Assembly (NCBI GenBank): GCA_032622095.1
Contig: CP136064.1
Coordinates: 111,276,004-111,340,003 of the forward strand
DNA: 64,000 nt
Source: Siphonodentalium dalli
Lineage: Eukaryota; Mollusca; Scaphopoda; Gadilida; Siphonodentaliidae
Reading direction: 5' to 3'
Below the pieces are notes generated by a model, which was given only the letters and a program-made list of their open reading frames with translations, was not told the DNA's origin and made no database searches. This document shows positions 45,201 through 56,300 of the stretch, in pieces. Position 1 is the stretch's first letter, and every line of letters begins with the position of its first letter. Both the position numbers and the translations under genes were made by a program.

Positions 45201-48087
45201 GGAGCAATTAATATACATGATATAAGACATAAAATACAACAGACAGTATCGTGTGCAACCGCTAAGGTATCATATGAATGAACCGTCATACACAATGATG
45301 TTACAACCAAAACTGCCTTATGGACGAAATACTGGAACTGATTATACATTTGATACACGACATGTCATTCCACTCTATACATGGTCAGTTAGATATCTTG
45401 CGAAAGTGACGTGCACCTTTAAGGTATGTGTTGTATTGTATTTTATATATATGACCATTTCTGCAGTAAATAACGACACATCATTACTAGTGGGACTATG
45501 TGTGAAGCTCTTTGAATTAAATGAGCATACTATGGTGGACATGTTTAACCAGATACGTTCTTCAAATAATGTTGGGATTTAAATTGAAGCTTAATTAGCC
45601 CTTCAAGCTTTCCAAATCAAGGTTATGGCGTGAAACAACCTGGAGAGAAAGATTTTATTTAGTTACTAATGTGGGTTCAAATAGAAACACATGGCGAAGG
45701 CCATGATTCGAGCCTGTATGGAGCTTCATAGCCCATTAAAGGCGCGCCGATGGGTGTGGTTAACTTTAATATGTCATGTGTAGGCCAGAAGCCACGAGGA
45801 CCCCATTGCTGTCCATGTCTGTACCCCATATATACTGCTATATGCAGTCGACCTACCTAGGACCTCAGTTTCTCCTTTCCTGTGTGGCTATTCCAAACCC
45901 ATTTAGTGAAATGCGTTTGAAAATATACAGAGCGTTATTAAGAAGGATCGCTGATGCGTATAATATAACCAATATTTAGTCAAAATTTTAAGAAAACCCA
46001 TTATTGAAACATTGCGTTTGATAGTGTAGGGATTTGACCATATAATGGTTATCAGTGAAGTGATGACATGTGCACTAAATGACCTCAGTCAGTAAAGGCT
46101 AGTTCAGACCATATGAGAACCACACTCACCACCCATGCCTATACCCAAACAAACACCATGGCGACAGCGAAACACTACGAAGCTTCTCCCCACACGGACA
46201 CTGTTGTCTTCCATGGATAATTTCTGATCCCATGTTGAGACCAAATTTCAGCCAAAGGGATCCCGTGGTTTCTGAGAAAATTATATTACAATGATGTACG
46301 GATGACGGACGAAGAGTGATTGGTTTTAGTTTCCACACAGATGTGTACCAACACGTTTTGAGACTGATATAGATGAAGTGTCCCTTTTATTATTGTTACG
46401 ATGTGAAGTTGGCTAGTTCATACCCGTAGTATCAGTTTCACTGGCCAGTGCCACTTAGAAACAATATTACGGATCATTGTCACATTCAAAGGTCTTCAAA
46501 GGGAAGTCTATAATATGAGTAATATTTTCGCGGGCTTTTAAAGTTGTATATATATATATAATAGGTGTGGCTTCACATTAGCAAAGATGTCCCAAGGAAC
46601 ATGCACACCATGAAAGGAGGAAATATTAATAATCAAGGATGTATTCTCAATACAGGGGGAGGGGGTAATTTAATTTGTTACAGTCAATGGAGCGATTAGG
46701 AATGAATAAATTATGGAAAACAAGATGTGAAGAGGCCTATATGACATCTGTAGAGCGTGCTACCTATATGACATATGTAGAGCGTGCTAACGGATTTAGT
46801 CATAGAAAGAGTAATATCCAAGATGGATGCTTCGTTCAAATTCTATAGAGCCCATATGGAGGTGCTACTAAACAAGGAATTTTTTCAAAAACTTGGAGAT
46901 GAAAGTGGATATTCGAAGATTATGAGGGATTAGAAGTTGTAAGAAAAAGAAGTGCGAATAAAAACAGGAAGTGGTAGATAATAAAGAGGGATAAAAAAAA
47001 GATAACAAAGAAAAAATATGAATAAATAGAGGATATCCACCCTTTTTCAGTGGATATGGGTTATATTTCACGAGTGATGACAAAACATTGAATTTCCACG
47101 ATATGATCAAATAATAAGCATGTGATACAACGCTTAGCCGATGGGTGTGGAGTCAGCCGGTAGGTTTCACGAGGGATTGCGTCAGATTCGAATGACTCAG
47201 GCGTTGCGCCGGAAGTAGGGATTGCGCCAGATTCGAATGACTCAGGCATTGCGCCAGAAGTAGGGATTGCGTCAGATTCGAATGACAGGCATTGCAGGAG
47301 GCAGAGTTTTTTTATGGGCTGGATCTTATTATAGGGTTTAGGAGACGTGTGTAGACCACTCAATATCCCCTCAGGTGTAGTGTGGAACCCTTAGAAGTGG
47401 CAGTGGGTTAGATATATTAAAAGACAGTTAATTTTAATTTAATTTTAAATTATTTTTGAATTTTAGAAAAAGTTGAAGTTTTTTAAGTTTTTCATATTTT
47501 TTTAATTTATGATTTTTTTTTTAAGTTTTTCATTTTTGTTTCTTTTTGAAAAGTTTTTTAAGTTTTTTGAAATTTTTGAGTATTTTGAAGTTTTTAAACT
47601 TTTTTGAAATTTTTTGAGATTTTTGAAGTTTTTGAAATTTTAGAAATTTTTGAAGTTTTTGAAATTTTTTAAGTTTTTGAAATGTTTGAAGTTTTTGAAA
47701 TTTTTGAAGTTTTGAATTTTTTGAAGTTTTCAATGCGAGTGTCACTTTAACATTATCCCACAGTGTGCGCCATGTGTTACTTTAACATTCATCCATAGTG
47801 AGTGTCACTTTAATAATCATCCCCAGTGAGAGCCTAGTGTCCCTTCAACATTAAAGACTGAAGCTACCCCAACGAGATCATCACGTGATATACATGTAGA
47901 TAATATACCATTCATATGGAGAAGTCTGGATATAACCAGCGGGTCATGTCCGGACATGTCCAACCGGTACAAATAGACCGACGCGTGGGCGGAGAATATA
48001 GGTCAAACTGTCTAGACTGGAGTACTGCATATAGGTCGGATAGAGTTATCGTTCCTGAAATGCAGCCAAACAGGGGCCTTATCATCA
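42276..48087 (-). repeat. Right arm of the giant element
   Basis: The reverse complement of the left arm, in the same order. Visible differences include a longer poly-T at 42614-42632 than the corresponding A tract at 40624-40633, a short insertion (AACATTAAAG) near 47847, loss of CATTGCAT-like bases near 47980, and single substitutions. The differences are spread along the arm, which shows that the two were read as separate sequences. Confidence 0.9.
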
Positions 48088-48411
48088 AACGACACTGCGG
48101 ATACGAACGCTCTTTAACTATCAACTCGATCAACCCCACAGTGACAATTTTTGTGACTGAGAGTGGAGAATGGGTGATGGGAGCTTCTCCAAAACGCCGC
48201 GACGACCATTCCCGTGGGTTTTTACCCTTAGATAGGAAGTTTGGTCTCGATCGGTGCAGCCGTTTTCGATTCTATCGTGGGTTTTTTTACCCTTAGATAG
48301 GAAGTTTGGTCTCGATCGGTGCAGACGTTTTCGATTCTATAAAGTATATACACACACATATATATACACACACATATATTTATATACGGAAGTCTCAAAA
48401 TATATAGTAGA
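48088..48411 (-). mobile_element. Second Helitron unit, 5' part
   Basis: It resumes at AACGACACTGCGGATACGAAC and runs to the minus-strand 5' end TCTACTATATATTTTGAGAC (complement at 48392-48411), preceded by A. A 57-bp segment (TTTTTACCCTTAGATAGGAAG...) is duplicated at 48217-48330, and a (CACATATATA)n tract follows. Confidence 0.85.
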
Positions 48412-48463
48412 TATCTGATATTCACCAAACTGGTGTTATATCATAAGTTCATGTTTTGATATT

Positions 48464-51400
48464 AGTGTGGTCGTCGGAGGGTTAGACCCAGAAGAAATTG
48501 GTAAAGAAGCGGTTTTGGTGTCATTCGACGCGGGAGAATCTCGTGTATAACATATCCAAAATCCGCTAAAATCTGCTTTGGGCAAAATTCAGGATCCAAG
48601 ATGGCGTCCAACATGGCTGCAGTTAGTCAAAAGATACTCTGACTGAGATTAATTCGATAATAGTGAGAACAAATGTTGTCATATGTATACAAATGTATAC
48701 AATTTTGTAAAGGTCAAATATTGTGCCACCTGTTTATGGCAAAAATGGAACCCCTCGTCCCAGACGGCCGCCAAAATGGCGGCCTAAACTCGAAAATTTG
48801 AAGTTTTTGCCTAATATTTTAAAGATCAATTCCTGTTGTTTGATAATGGCTCAGACTGGCGACTTTGAATAGGCTTATTCATGTTAATTCAGCATTGGAG
48901 CAATGAAAGATACCATAAATCGGGTCCCAGACTCATCTCCACCCTCAAAAATTCGATTTTACAGAACACGGTATAAAATTCCACAAAACTCTACATTGTG
49001 ATTACAGTCATATATCAACAAGAAATGGACAGAACTGAAAGTTGGGCATACCAATATCTATAAATACTCCAATTCAATGAAACCCAAATTGGCGCTTTGT
49101 CTCAAAATGGCTGCCAAAATGGCGGTCAAAATATGGAAAATAGCGGATATTGATCACAGTGTCATTCAATCCATTATAAGTAGTGGTTGATGAATAAAAT
49201 TGACTAAATAAATACGAATGTATACCTCTTTATGATGCCATTATGCTAGCTCTATGTAAAAAACTTAAAAATCATTACCAAAAATGGCTGCCAAAATGGC
49301 CACCCGATGTGAAAAATACTATTTTCTATCACTTCTGTTTATCACTTGTTTCTCTCTGAACTGGGAAACAATGGGTATATTCTTTCAATGATCGTGTCAA
49401 CTGATCATTACAGCAATGACATTTCTAATAGATTAGATCATAGTTTACTCCGGTCCTTCACTAATTAAGTTATAACGAATGCGGTATGAAATTTAACCAA
49501 AATCGACTTTGGGGTTCTGGTCACATTTGATATTTATGGATGAGCAGATCTTGTATACAAAATAATTGATCGTTTCTTTTATTTGTGAACATTCCATCTC
49601 AAATAGACCAAAAGAAACAATACATTTTATCTAATATGGCTTCCAAAACGAAAATGGTAGACTCGGCCCAGCTTATCACATAATGGAAGTTGTGAGTGGT
49701 GGATGCAGTTGATAGTTGGCTCATATACATGTATGTGGCTCATATACATCAAAACTATTTATTTTCAATCTTTTGGTGACAAAATCTCGACGCATCAGTG
49801 CTATAATGTCGAAACTCCATTATGGCGGGAAATGAGTATTTGATACCATTCGAATCGTGAGAAAAAGTCCAATCCGATGGGCCAAACTGTCCTTGCATTG
49901 GATGACAAATATTCGCACAAACCAGTGAAGCAAATGTCGTATCTCCAGCGATCTTTACAATTATTCGTGCTATGAGGTCGTATGTCCAACAGCAGCCAAT
50001 CGGACGCTTCAGGTTGTCCACGTGACTTCTGTTTTGTGTTTGTGAATTCTAAAATGTGTGCTATATGGCAGTATCTCCATGTTAGTCACGTGATCATTTG
50101 GTGATTTAAATTTTGTGATTGTTCCACACATTTCTGTATGATGATGCACATGGGTGAATTTTCATAGTGTAGAATAGGCACCTTTTAGTTCATAGACACA
50201 TGCGATTGCCACCATATTTAGCTTAATCTGCATTTATTAGCACAACTTCATTATAGCACGGAAACGAATCGTCGCTGGCATATGCAAAATGTCATATCTC
50301 CAAACAAGCTATTGCTTTTTAAAAGAAAACGAGGGAGTAAACAGAAAACAATATGTGGTTCAATGAACAGCTAATGTCAGTTTTCATTGGGATAAATACA
50401 ACAATACGTCATGCTTTGTCAACATTAGGAGAAATGTTGTCTAAAAACTTCAACCTTCATTTTCTCGGAAAGTTGAAAATGTGGGTTACATTATAGCACT
50501 GATGCGACGAAATATTAACTATTTGGGCTCGGCCATCATTTTAAAGTTTCAAGCTGGAACTAAATGTAGCCCATGGACTCCCCATTTCGACATGTAAGAA
50601 AAGTAGTTTTACTCTGATCTCTTCCCAGATATCAACTCTCCGGTAAATGGTGATCTCTTATGTTCTAGAAAATACGTGTGCCAAATACATATATGTATGA
50701 AGAAACTATCCCCATACATTGTTTACACATCGACTCCGTAAGCATGTGGAGGTTTTCTTGGACAAGCGGGATTTTCAAACCTCGAAACCGTCCGTACAAA
50801 GAATAAAAGTTAATAGGAAATGACGTTGGATGTAGGTCTAGAGTACGTCGTCCGCATGAAATAGTTTTCGTGTCATTAATTTGCACATATTTCGTGCTCT
50901 GATGAGCATGGATGAACGCCTTATGTGGCAGTTTGATTGTCTAACATCCGGAAAATAACATATTCATTGTTCACATTTCTTAGACAAACATGTTGTTAAT
51001 CACCATTTTCATGTGGCATTTCTATCCAATGACAACCTTGAAATACCAGTTCATCAAGCTAAATGGTTGATACCTTTACGCCAACGGGTCAGATCCAGCC
51101 GTGGCGCACATTGTGTCTACATATCATTGATGAAATTCACTAAATGTGTAGAAGATATCGGTGCGTCTATATATTTACTAGAATGTTTCTATCCACATGT
51201 ATATACCCGCAATCGCATGACACGGAATTGTCACATAAAGTGTGAAGGGTATACAATGTACGTGCGAATTTTCATTTTTCCTCTTGATATTGAAGAAAAT
51301 AATTTTACTTTGAAACTCCCCAGCTCCGATAACCAACATGCCCACCAATTAAGTAAACCCCAGGTTATTCGCTTTTCCCTCCTGTCCTTTTCACTTTCGC

Positions 51401-52773
51401 CAGCACTGGAAAACCCATTATAGCCTGATGCTTCCGGACCACCGATGCCCATATATTTGATGTTCCGAATAGTCGTTATAGGTAGAAATATTGACACTGT
51501 GTTTTCAAATAATCCAGATTCGTAGCAATATAATTTCTTTTTAATTAATTTCCAGATAGTCCCTCGTAATAAGTGGACATCGTGTTGGATCCTGCAGTAG
51601 ATACTGCTTAGTTGGAACATTTCGGGCTGAACTGATTGTGGTAGTAGATTATTGGCAACACGTTTAATAGGTCTGTCATCGTTAGCTCACAACCGAAGTG
51701 TTGTTTCGGATTTCCTCTGAGCAGAACTTAAATTTCGACAATTTTCGGTGGCCATTTTGGTAGCCATCTTAGCATTTTGAATCGTGATTGGCTACTCATA
51801 CCCACAAAAAACATTGATTTCAATCAATGATGTGTATTGGTGCCGAATTGGCGTTTTGTCGAATGGGTTTTCGTGAATAACTACATATTTGCCATTTTCA
51901 TTATTATTGGCGACCATGTTGGACGCCATCTTGAATTCTGTATTTTCCCCAAAGCGGATTTTAGCGGATTTTGGATATGTTATACACGAGATTCTCCCGC
52001 GTCGAATGACAACAAAACCGTTTCTTTACCAATTCCTTCTGGGTCTAACCCTCTGACGACCATTCTAAATATCTGCCATTGTCCATATTTTGACCGCCAT
52101 TTTGGAAGCCATTTTAAGACAAAGCGCCAATTTGGGTTTCATTGAATTGGAGTATTTATAGATAATGGTATGCCCAACTTACATTGTACAGTTCTGTCCA
52201 TTTCTTGTTGATATACGACTGGAATCCCAATGGCGATTTTTGTGGAATTTTATACCGCGTTCAGTAAAATCAAATTTTTGAGGGTGTAGATGAGTCTGGG
52301 ACCCCATTTATGGTATCTTTCATTGTTCCAATGATGAATTAACATGAATATGACTAATCAATGTCGCCAGTCTGAACCATTATCAAACAACAGGAATTGA
52401 TCTTTAAGATATTAGGCAAAATGTTCAAATTTTCGAGTTTAGGCCGCCATTTTGGCAGCCATCTGGGGCGAGGGGTTCCATTTTTTCTATAGATATGTGG
52501 CATAATACTTTACCTTCGCAAAAATGTTAACATTTGTATAAATATGGCAACATTTGTTCTCATTATGTCGAATTAATCTCAGTCATAATCTTTTTTGACT
52601 AAAGGCGGCCATATTGGACGCCATCTTGGATCCTGGATTTTGCCCAAAGCGGATTTTAGCGGATTTTGGATATGTTGTAGCAGAGATTCTCCCGCGTTGA
52701 ATGACACCGAGATCGCTTCTTTACCAATTTCTTCTGGGTCAACCCTTTTTTTTTTGCGTACCACGACCACACT
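48464..52773. mobile_element. 4.3-kb inverted-repeat element (AGTGTGGTCGT ends)
   Basis: AGTGTGGTCGT at 48464 is mirrored by ACGACCACACT ending at 52773. The arms of about 700 bp (48464-49170 and 52060-52773) share GACCCAGAAGAAATTGGTAAA, GCGGGAGAATCTC, AATCCGCTAAAATC and AAATTGGCGCTTTGTCT. The right side has an extra partial arm copy at 51890-52075. The edges ATATT/ATATC do not give a secure TSD. ORFs in the centre (49755-50021 minus, 51013-51423 plus) show no recognisable domain. Superfamily unknown. Confidence 0.75.
49171..51889. other. Interior of the 4.3-kb element
   Basis: No transposase motif, splice-flanked exon or tandem array recognised. Near its left side ATGGCTGCCAAAATGGCCA (49284-49302) resembles the arm's repeated GCCAAAATGGC motif. 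Confidence 0.45.
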
Positions 52774-53360
52774 ATATCTCAAAATCGAATTATTAATATC
52801 ACAAAATAGTAAGCGTTTAGTGATATCAATAATTCGATGTTGTGATATCATAAAATGTTAGGGAATTAATGATATCACAAAATGATTTAAGATATCACAA
52901 AATGGAATTAGTGATAATATAAATTCATTTTGTGATATCACAAAATCAAATATATGATATCACAAAATACGTAAGCATTTAGTGGCATCAATAATTCGAT
53001 TTATGATGTCATACAATGATTTCATGATATCACAACATGTTTAAGGAATAGTAGTCCAGCTATATCATTTTCTATTTATTGATATCACAAAATGAATTAG
53101 TGATATCACAATTTAAATTTTCGGATATCACAATTTATGATATCACAAAATTGAATTGAATTTTGTGATATCAATAATTCGATTATGTGATATCAAATAA
53201 GAATTTATGATATCACAAATTGGAATTAGTGATATCTTATATACAATCATTTTGTGATATCATAAAATATTTAATGATATCATATATTCGTTTTTGTGAA
53301 TATCATATATTCATTTAGTGATATCATAAGCATGAATTATTGATACCACTAACTATGTAA
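52774..53360. repeat. Degenerate palindromic array of TTTTGTGATATCACAAAA
   Basis: At least 18 GATATC hexamers occur within ~590 bp, most inside longer palindromes of the form TTGTGATATCACAA, separated by ~20-45 bp of A/T-rich spacer with AATTCGAT or TTAGTG. One or two related motifs occur just left of 48464, so the array may belong to the flank of that element. Confidence 0.88.
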
Positions 53361-56300
53361 TAAATAGAAGAACCCCATACATATGAATCTAAAAATATTA
53401 ATAATATACACCGGTACGTAATTTGCGTGGTGGTAGGGAAAACATAGGTCGTGGAAATCACGGGTATAGGTGCTACAAATTCTATATAAAACACCTTATG
53501 AACACAGGAAAACAGTACAACTTTCAGCTTCAATATGCATACAAACTGCACCGAGTCGCCACCAACCACCCCTGTTCCACGCATTCACTTAAACCGCGGA
53601 ATGGGGACTGGATGGATCCACTATGGTAGCGACTCGGTGATCTCGCTTATTAGAAGAATGAAATGAACTAAAGTGGCATCAAAGAGATACTTTAATGTTA
53701 AAAACATCCATGATACCTGTTATATAGAACTGATTACCAGTAAATTGTTTTTCGTCCGTATCGGGCCATAAAAGGACAAATATTGAACAAAATGAAACAT
53801 TGAGCCCCCTCCACTTGCTCAGTAATTGTCAAATGTATGCGCCTGTATACATTTAAATTCACCGATGCACCCGGACCTTGTATCCTGGAAATAAATGTTC
53901 GACCCCCTGTATTTAGTGGCTCTTTATAATTATTCGGGGATTCTAAGAGCTTGTTGGGCTCTATATATGTCACATGCCAGTCCGCCTGCATTGCAAATTT
54001 ATAACAGGCCAAGGATCGTAATAGTCGGGGACATTACGGTAATTGTGGTAGGAATCATCGACCACAAACCTATTGGACGTATGCATCCGGATTCCTGGGG
54101 CAATGTGCATCTCGCGTCAGGTAGACAGGCGCGCGAATTAAAACCACGAATTGCTCCATCGTGTTTGCTAGTTCGATCCGTTAGAGCGCGTGTCGTGCTG
54201 AAAAGCAGGCGGTTCGTGGACCCCGAGCGATTGTCCAGGTAATTGATCGGAAGTCTGATAAACACACACTTTACTGGGGGCAGCATCGTCACTTCCACGA
54301 AAGTAAACGTCACGTTCAAAGTGGCGACAAACATTCACACGGACATGATCAAAGATATCCAGGCGCTATGAAGGGATCCATTTAAATGATCACCGAGATC
54401 TTTAAAGGCAGAACAGCCAATGTTTTCAAAATGCACGTTGTTGATTCTCAAACAGATGAATGCTCGGAGTGAAACGTCCATTTTATAGCTAGCGTCACAC
54501 AGGAACCGAAGTAATTTTCAGTCTTAATTGGTACATGGAACCATGGAGGTAAGTATTCCTTAGCAATTTTTCTATAGATAATTGCTCCCTTTACATCTTG
54601 ACAAGCAGTTTTTCTATAGATAATTGCTCATTTTACATCTTGACATTAAACGTTTCAACTGCAAATTTTTCCATCGTTTTAGCTAGCATACAAGTACATT
54701 TGTGCTCTGTACTACCACTCAATGCTGTATTTTTTGTCTCCCACGAAGAGCGTTCAGACTACAAAAAACTAATTTTCATATTTTCAACTGGGAATTTTCA
54801 CGGTGCATCGAGACCAGGAAGCAACGGTCTCTCATGCCATTAACGAGACTCTGGACCTACAATTTCTCAATACTCTATTCCACTGGGGTTCAACGATTCC
54901 ACGCGATATCGTTCGTTGGTGCATGGTATTTGATTTGGCTCGTTGCTGATTTTTGGCGTGGTTAGTTTGTGATATTTCCAAGAAAACGTGGTCGGTGAAC
55001 GAAAAATGGTGAGTTTATATAAACTATTCGTTTTAATTGAACATAATTTATGCCATCGTTTGGCAACTCAAGGATATATTCTCACTATTCTCACCGAATT
55101 TCATCCAAATATTTCAGTGACTGTATCATTTATACCTCCAGCTTTTCTCTTTAATCTGTCAGATAGATTGAAGTGCCAGTCGGGAATTTTAACATCAATG
55201 GAGGGGATTGCAAAATAAATTTTCCATTTGGGCTGATGGCCGGTTCAGTGTTTTTAATGCTGGAAATCACCGACGTGTTTCTTCTTCGTTTATGTATATA
55301 TTTTGCTAATCAGTGACGTCATACACTCATAATATTTTTTTAAATATCATATTCCCAATGAGTCTGAGTCAATGTCGCTGTTTATTGTTCCATGATGCAT
55401 GGAAACTATTTTCACCATCCATATATAGGTCTCATTTCGTCGCTGATGGACCGCTATATTTGCAGAAACGTGTCGATAATCACCAACGAACCACTTCGTC
55501 ACAAACACGATGCGAACAGTAAAATCACCAGCGAATGTGCGCCTTTTTTCAAACGCGGTTTTATCACAATCTTAAGCATCCAGGGGTAGTTTTTCCATGT
55601 TAACTAGGTTCAGTATGCCTTTAAACCATAAACAGTACTGACGCGTGATAACATGGCTTCTCGTATTCACATGGCATAATAAACATATTGGAATTGTATT
55701 GAGTGCAAATAATGGATTGTTTCTAATTAAAACATTAATAATAATTCGTGTCGTTATACAGTTTGGTTCAAAGAAGTGTTCCCGAGGGAAGAATACGTGG
55801 TATACACACCTGTCATCCAGTTTTCAAATGTTTTCTGGGAAATCTTCTTACAAAATCAAGAACGAACAGGAGCCGCATTGGAACGAACCACAACAAAAAT
55901 CACCAACGAACGATATCTCGTGTATTCACACTCTGTACTCACTTGAATGCGGTTCGGTCCATACTCCATGAACTCAGTTTTTCCGTAGTTATACGCCCAT
56001 TCTCGGTTCTCGGTGTGCATGCTCAACTAACCACAGTTGACCAATCATAATCTCAATCGGTCAAAGAAAGATAGTTCACAACAAATGTCAGATTAATCGG
56101 CGAAGTCAATTCTTTGAGGATGCTTTTTGAACGTTCGGTGAACTTGTTCAATGAAAAAGTATATGAAGTCCCCTTACCTATATATAGAGCTGCCCCTTTT
56201 GACAAATCAATAGTCTACCCTCTTTCGGTCTGAATTCTAGCTCACATATGCCGCTACATGGAGTTAAAATAATTCATAACAGTGTTTTATATATATATCT

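Larger units (their letters stand above)
35153..48087. mobile_element. Giant inverted-repeat element, 12.9 kb, 6-bp TSD AACGAC
   Basis: The termini are TGATGATAAGGCCCCTG and its exact complement. AACGAC flanks both edges (35147-35152 and 48088-48093). Removing the element and one AACGAC gives TATCAACGACACTGCGGATACG, which lines up without gaps with the intact Helitron copy at 34475 (TATCAACTTCACTGCTGATACG). Arms of 5,827 and 5,812 bp pair along their whole length with small indels and scattered substitutions (a few per cent by eye). TG...CA ends with a 6-bp TSD resemble integrase-type insertion; foldback and TU elements share the arm design but have 8-9-bp TSDs; Polintons share 6 bp but usually end AG...CT. 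No transposase, integrase or polymerase ORF was recognised, so it is probably non-autonomous. Confidence 0.9.

Noticed and set aside
35153-48087. The giant inverted repeat as an assembly artefact (haplotype or strand joined back to back)
   Set aside because: The arms differ by scattered substitutions and indels, the spacer is not symmetric, and the outer edges show an exact 6-bp duplication within a known repeat. An artefact would not produce a TSD. Long reads remain the decisive test.
51013-51423. 136-codon frame inside the 4.3-kb element as a transposase
   Set aside because: No DDE/DDD pattern, zinc finger or other familiar motif; length is within what chance gives in this region.
53895-54334. 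Overlapping 115- and 111-codon frames on opposite strands
   Set aside because: At most one could be real; neither has recognisable features or convincing splice signals, so no gene is called.
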